From NCBI GenBank assembly GCA_002422345.1, contig DIUL01000073.1:1-7584 (forward strand): 7,584 bases of DNA, read 5' to 3'. This stretch comes from Acetobacteraceae bacterium UBA6159. GTDB lineage: Bacteria; Pseudomonadota; Alphaproteobacteria; Acetobacterales; Acetobacteraceae. Numbering within the stretch: position 1 is the first letter of the stretch; each line of letters starts with the position of its first letter. Positions 5,757 through 7,584 of this stretch are shown one piece after another. The position numbers were made by a program, and so were the translations under genes. Under the pieces are notes generated by a model. That model saw nothing but the letters and a program-made list of their open reading frames with translations. It searched no databases and was not told the DNA's origin.

Positions 5757-6878
5757 ATGACAACCGTAACCCTCGCTCCCACCTCAACCGCCAATGGGGC
5801 CAGTCGTGCCGCCCGTTCGTCTTCCGCTCCCACGGAGGCCGACGGCGGCACGACTGACTTCGAATCCGTGATGGCTGGGCAATCGGCGCACGCCGAGAGC
5901 CCAACGCCGCGGCCCGAACGGCCGACCGCGCCACGGCCCGCAGCCGAGTCGGCTGCTCCCGAGACCGGCGACGCGCCAATCGAGAGTGCGGCCCCGCCCA
6001 CAACACCCACCGTCATCCAAACCGCCTCCCCATCACCCGAAGCGGTGACCGTCCTGCTGGCGGAGCCGACCGGCGACCCGGCCGAACCCGCGGATGCCGA
6101 CGACGAAACACCAGTCGAAGCCGAGGACCCCACGCTGCTGGCCGCCCCGGTCATCGTCGCGCCGGAACCTGTTCCCCCCGCCATCCCACCTGCCGCGACT
6201 CAGGCCTATGGGCTGACCCCGGCACCTGAGGACCCGGCGCCACCCACCGTACAGGAAGCCCCCGGACAAATCGGCGCACCCAACGCGGCCGTCACCGCCC
6301 CCGCCGGTCTTGCGGCCGAGGACCAGGTTCCGCCGCCGTCAGCCGATCCCGCGGCCCCGACGCCGGGCGCGGACGCCATCCGCGTCGATGCGCCGTCCAC
6401 CCAAAATCTTGCGAAAATAGACACCTCGTCCACAGCCGAGGCAGGCGCCAGTCGCCCCACCCCACCACCCCTCGCCGAAACCCAACGCCAGTTGGCCGTC
6501 CATATCGGCAAGGCAGCCCAGGCCGGCGAGAGCACGCTCACCATCAACCTCAACCCCATCGCGCTCGGCCCCGTCGCCGTGCGCCTGTTCTTCCATGCCG
6601 GCGGTGTCGATCTGCAACTGACCGTCGCCCAGAAGACCACCTACGACAGCCTGGTGCTGGATCAGTCGGGGCTCGAACAGCAACTCGCCCAGGCCGGCGT
6701 CAACATCACCGGCGGCGGAGTCGACCTGCGCTTCGGCGCACCCGACAGCGGAGGACCCCAGGGCCACGCCGCACCCGCCTTCCCCGGACAGCCGGGCCGA
6801 GGCCCGCAAGGCCCCATGGCCGAGTCCATCGAACACGTCCTCCTGCCAGGCCAAGGCCTGCTGAACATCATCGCCTGA
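5757..6878 (+). CDS. fliK: FliK flagellar hook-length control protein
   Basis: FliK is secreted through the flagellar export gate, measures hook length and triggers the export switch through its C-terminal domain. The product is 373 aa from the ATG at 5757. Residues 1 to about 235 are a low-complexity stretch rich in Pro, Ala, Thr and Glu with no predicted fold, as expected for the ruler part. Residues about 240-328 match the Flg_hook domain: ESTLTINLNPIALGPVAVRL (258-277), a GGVDLQLTV strand, then SGLEQQLAQAGVNI (304-317). No signal peptide is visible, in line with type III export. The ribosome site is poor; an in-frame TTG at 5706 would overlap the end of cheZ and is less likely. Codons 216-221 (CAA AAT CTT GCG AAA ATA) are unusual for the gene and carry a motif copy. 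flgD follows after 23 bp. The N-terminal sequence is poorly conserved, so the call rests on the C-terminus and the flgD neighbour. Confidence 0.92.
   Translation: MTTVTLAPTSTANGASRAARSSSAPTEADGGTTDFESVMAGQSAHAESPTPRPERPTAPRPAAESAAPETGDAPIESAAPPTTPTVIQTASPSPEAVTVLLAEPTGDPAEPADADDETPVEAEDPTLLAAPVIVAPEPVPPAIPPAATQAYGLTPAPEDPAPPTVQEAPGQIGAPNAAVTAPAGLAAEDQVPPPSADPAAPTPGADAIRVDAPSTQNLAKIDTSSTAEAGASRPTPPPLAETQRQLAVHIGKAAQAGESTLTINLNPIALGPVAVRLFFHAGGVDLQLTVAQKTTYDSLVLDQSGLEQQLAQAGVNITGGGVDLRFGAPDSGGPQGHAAPAFPGQPGRGPQGPMAESIEHVLLPGQGLLNIIA
6410..6418 (+). repeat. TGCGAAAAT motif copy inside fliK
   Basis: This exact 9-mer lies in the variable region of fliK, on codons Leu218 (last base), Ala219, Lys220 and Ile221. 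The surrounding CAA AAT CTT GCG AAA ATA includes ATA and CTT, which are rare in this GC-biased gene. Confidence 0.5.
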
Positions 6879-6886
6879 TCGGCGCG

Positions 6887-6892
6887 TAAGGA
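6887..6892 (+). promoter_or_regulatory. Ribosome binding site of flgD
   Basis: TAAGGA lies 9 bp before the ATG at 6902, in the 23-bp gap after fliK. It is among the clearer Shine-Dalgarno matches in the window and supports this start. Confidence 0.65.
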
Positions 6893-6901
6893 AGTAACCC
6901 C

Positions 6902-7584
6902 ATGAGCACCGTCACCACCTCGACCCTCTCGGCACTCGGCAACTCGCAGGCCTCGACCAAGGTCGGCGAGAAGGCGAACGAAACGCAGATGAACCAGTTC
7001 CTGACGCTGCTGACCGCGCAGCTCCGGAACCAGGACCCGATGCAGCCCACCGATCCCACGCAGTTCGTGGCACAGTTGGCGCAGTTCACCTCGGTCGAGC
7101 AGTTGGTGAAAAGCAACAGCGCTCTGACCTCGATGTCGAAGTCGCTGTCCGGGCTGGCGCTGGGCCAATATTCCAACATGGTGAACAAGACCGTGACGGC
7201 GCCCGCGAACGCGGTGACGGTGCCGGCCTCGGGCAGCGTGTCCGCGCCGCTGAACTTTACGGTCACCGACCCGTCGCTGTCCGATCCCCAGGTCGCGATC
7301 CGCAACGAATCGGGCGTCATCGTCCGCACGATCCCGGCGAAGGGCAATACCGGATCGGTGACGTTCGACGGCAATGACGCGAAGGGAAACCGGCTGCCGG
7401 CCGGCAGCTATGCCGTGGGCCTGGTCGGCACCAGCAAGGCCGGCGGCGGCTCCACGCTGAAGCAGGCTGGAACGATGAGCGCGACCGGTGTGGTGACAAG
7501 TGTCAACCAGTCCGCGAGCGGAGATTGGATGCTGCAATTGAAGAACGGACAGGAAGTCCCGGCCAAGGCTGTTCAACGCTATGA
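6902..7584 (+). CDS. flgD: FlgD flagellar hook-capping scaffold protein (3' end outside window)
   Basis: FlgD forms the temporary cap on which hook subunits (FlgE) polymerise, and it is exported by the flagellar type III system. There are 227 complete codons, and the frame is still open at the right edge with a partial codon beginning GA, so the stop lies beyond the window. The family signature is clear at residues 31-72: NQFLTLLTAQLRNQDPMQPT followed by DPTQFVAQLAQFTSVEQLVKSN. A Ser/Thr-rich unstructured N-terminus (1-28) fits an export signal. The rest (about 95-227) shows the beta-rich FlgD body, including VAIRNESGVIVRTI (131-144), FDGNDAKGNRLPAGSYAVGL (155-174) and a closing VTSVNQ...WMLQLKNGQEV strand pair. 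FlgD proteins of this class are usually near this length, so few residues should be missing. The start has a TAAGGA site 9 bp upstream. FlgE would be a natural next gene, but that is not visible. Confidence 0.95.
   Translation, partial: MSTVTTSTLSALGNSQASTKVGEKANETQMNQFLTLLTAQLRNQDPMQPTDPTQFVAQLAQFTSVEQLVKSNSALTSMSKSLSGLALGQYSNMVNKTVTAPANAVTVPASGSVSAPLNFTVTDPSLSDPQVAIRNESGVIVRTIPAKGNTGSVTFDGNDAKGNRLPAGSYAVGLVGTSKAGGGSTLKQAGTMSATGVVTSVNQSASGDWMLQLKNGQEVPAKAVQRY

Noticed and set aside
5608..7374. Several minus-strand open frames opposite cheZ, fliK and flgD
   Set aside because: They are Gly/Ser/Val-rich antisense translations without motifs. The plus-strand frames carry the CheZ, Flg_hook and FlgD signatures.

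Overview
The window is a GC-rich chemotaxis and flagellar-assembly locus. It most likely comes from an alphaproteobacterium, and my best guess is the Rhodospirillales/Acetobacteraceae. The basis is the strong G/C third-position bias, the cheA-cheW-cheY-cheB-cheR order with a typically alphaproteobacterial CheY, and cheZ sitting next to fliK and flgD. The lineage call is an inference; no marker gene in the window settles it.

Layout. Positions 1-4455 hold a tightly packed minus-strand operon, transcribed right to left: cheA (4455-2170), cheW (2173-1688, GTG start), a single-domain CheY-type response regulator (1691-1323), cheB (1293-253) and the 5' end of cheR (256-1, cut by the window edge). 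Three of the four junctions are 4-bp stop/start overlaps. A 170-bp divergent intergenic region (4456-4625) separates this operon from a plus-strand unit: a second, enterobacterial-like cheY (4626-4988), cheZ (5000-5713), fliK (5757-6878) and flgD (6902 to the right edge, 3' end missing). There are no tRNAs, rRNAs, insertion sequences or CRISPR arrays, and no gene-free stretch above 300 bp.

How the genes work together. The left operon encodes the receptor-coupled kinase core (CheA, CheW) and the adaptation enzymes (CheB methylesterase, CheR methyltransferase) plus one CheY. The right unit encodes the probable motor-binding CheY, its phosphatase CheZ, the hook-length ruler FliK and the hook cap FlgD. 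No chemoreceptor gene is present in the window.

Most of the window is ordinary. The signal best worth following is a short AT-rich motif, TGCGAAAAT with close variants. It occurs seven times, all on the plus strand and all between 4332 and 6418. Three copies lie in the divergent promoter region, one in the cheZ-fliK gap, and three inside coding sequence, where they are spelled with codons unusual for these genes. Other notable points are a CheB whose receiver domain has lost its acidic pocket, a CheA without a recognisable P2 domain but with two C-terminal CheW-like domains, and a CheZ whose tail carries two copies of a peptide resembling the CheY-binding N-terminus of FliM.
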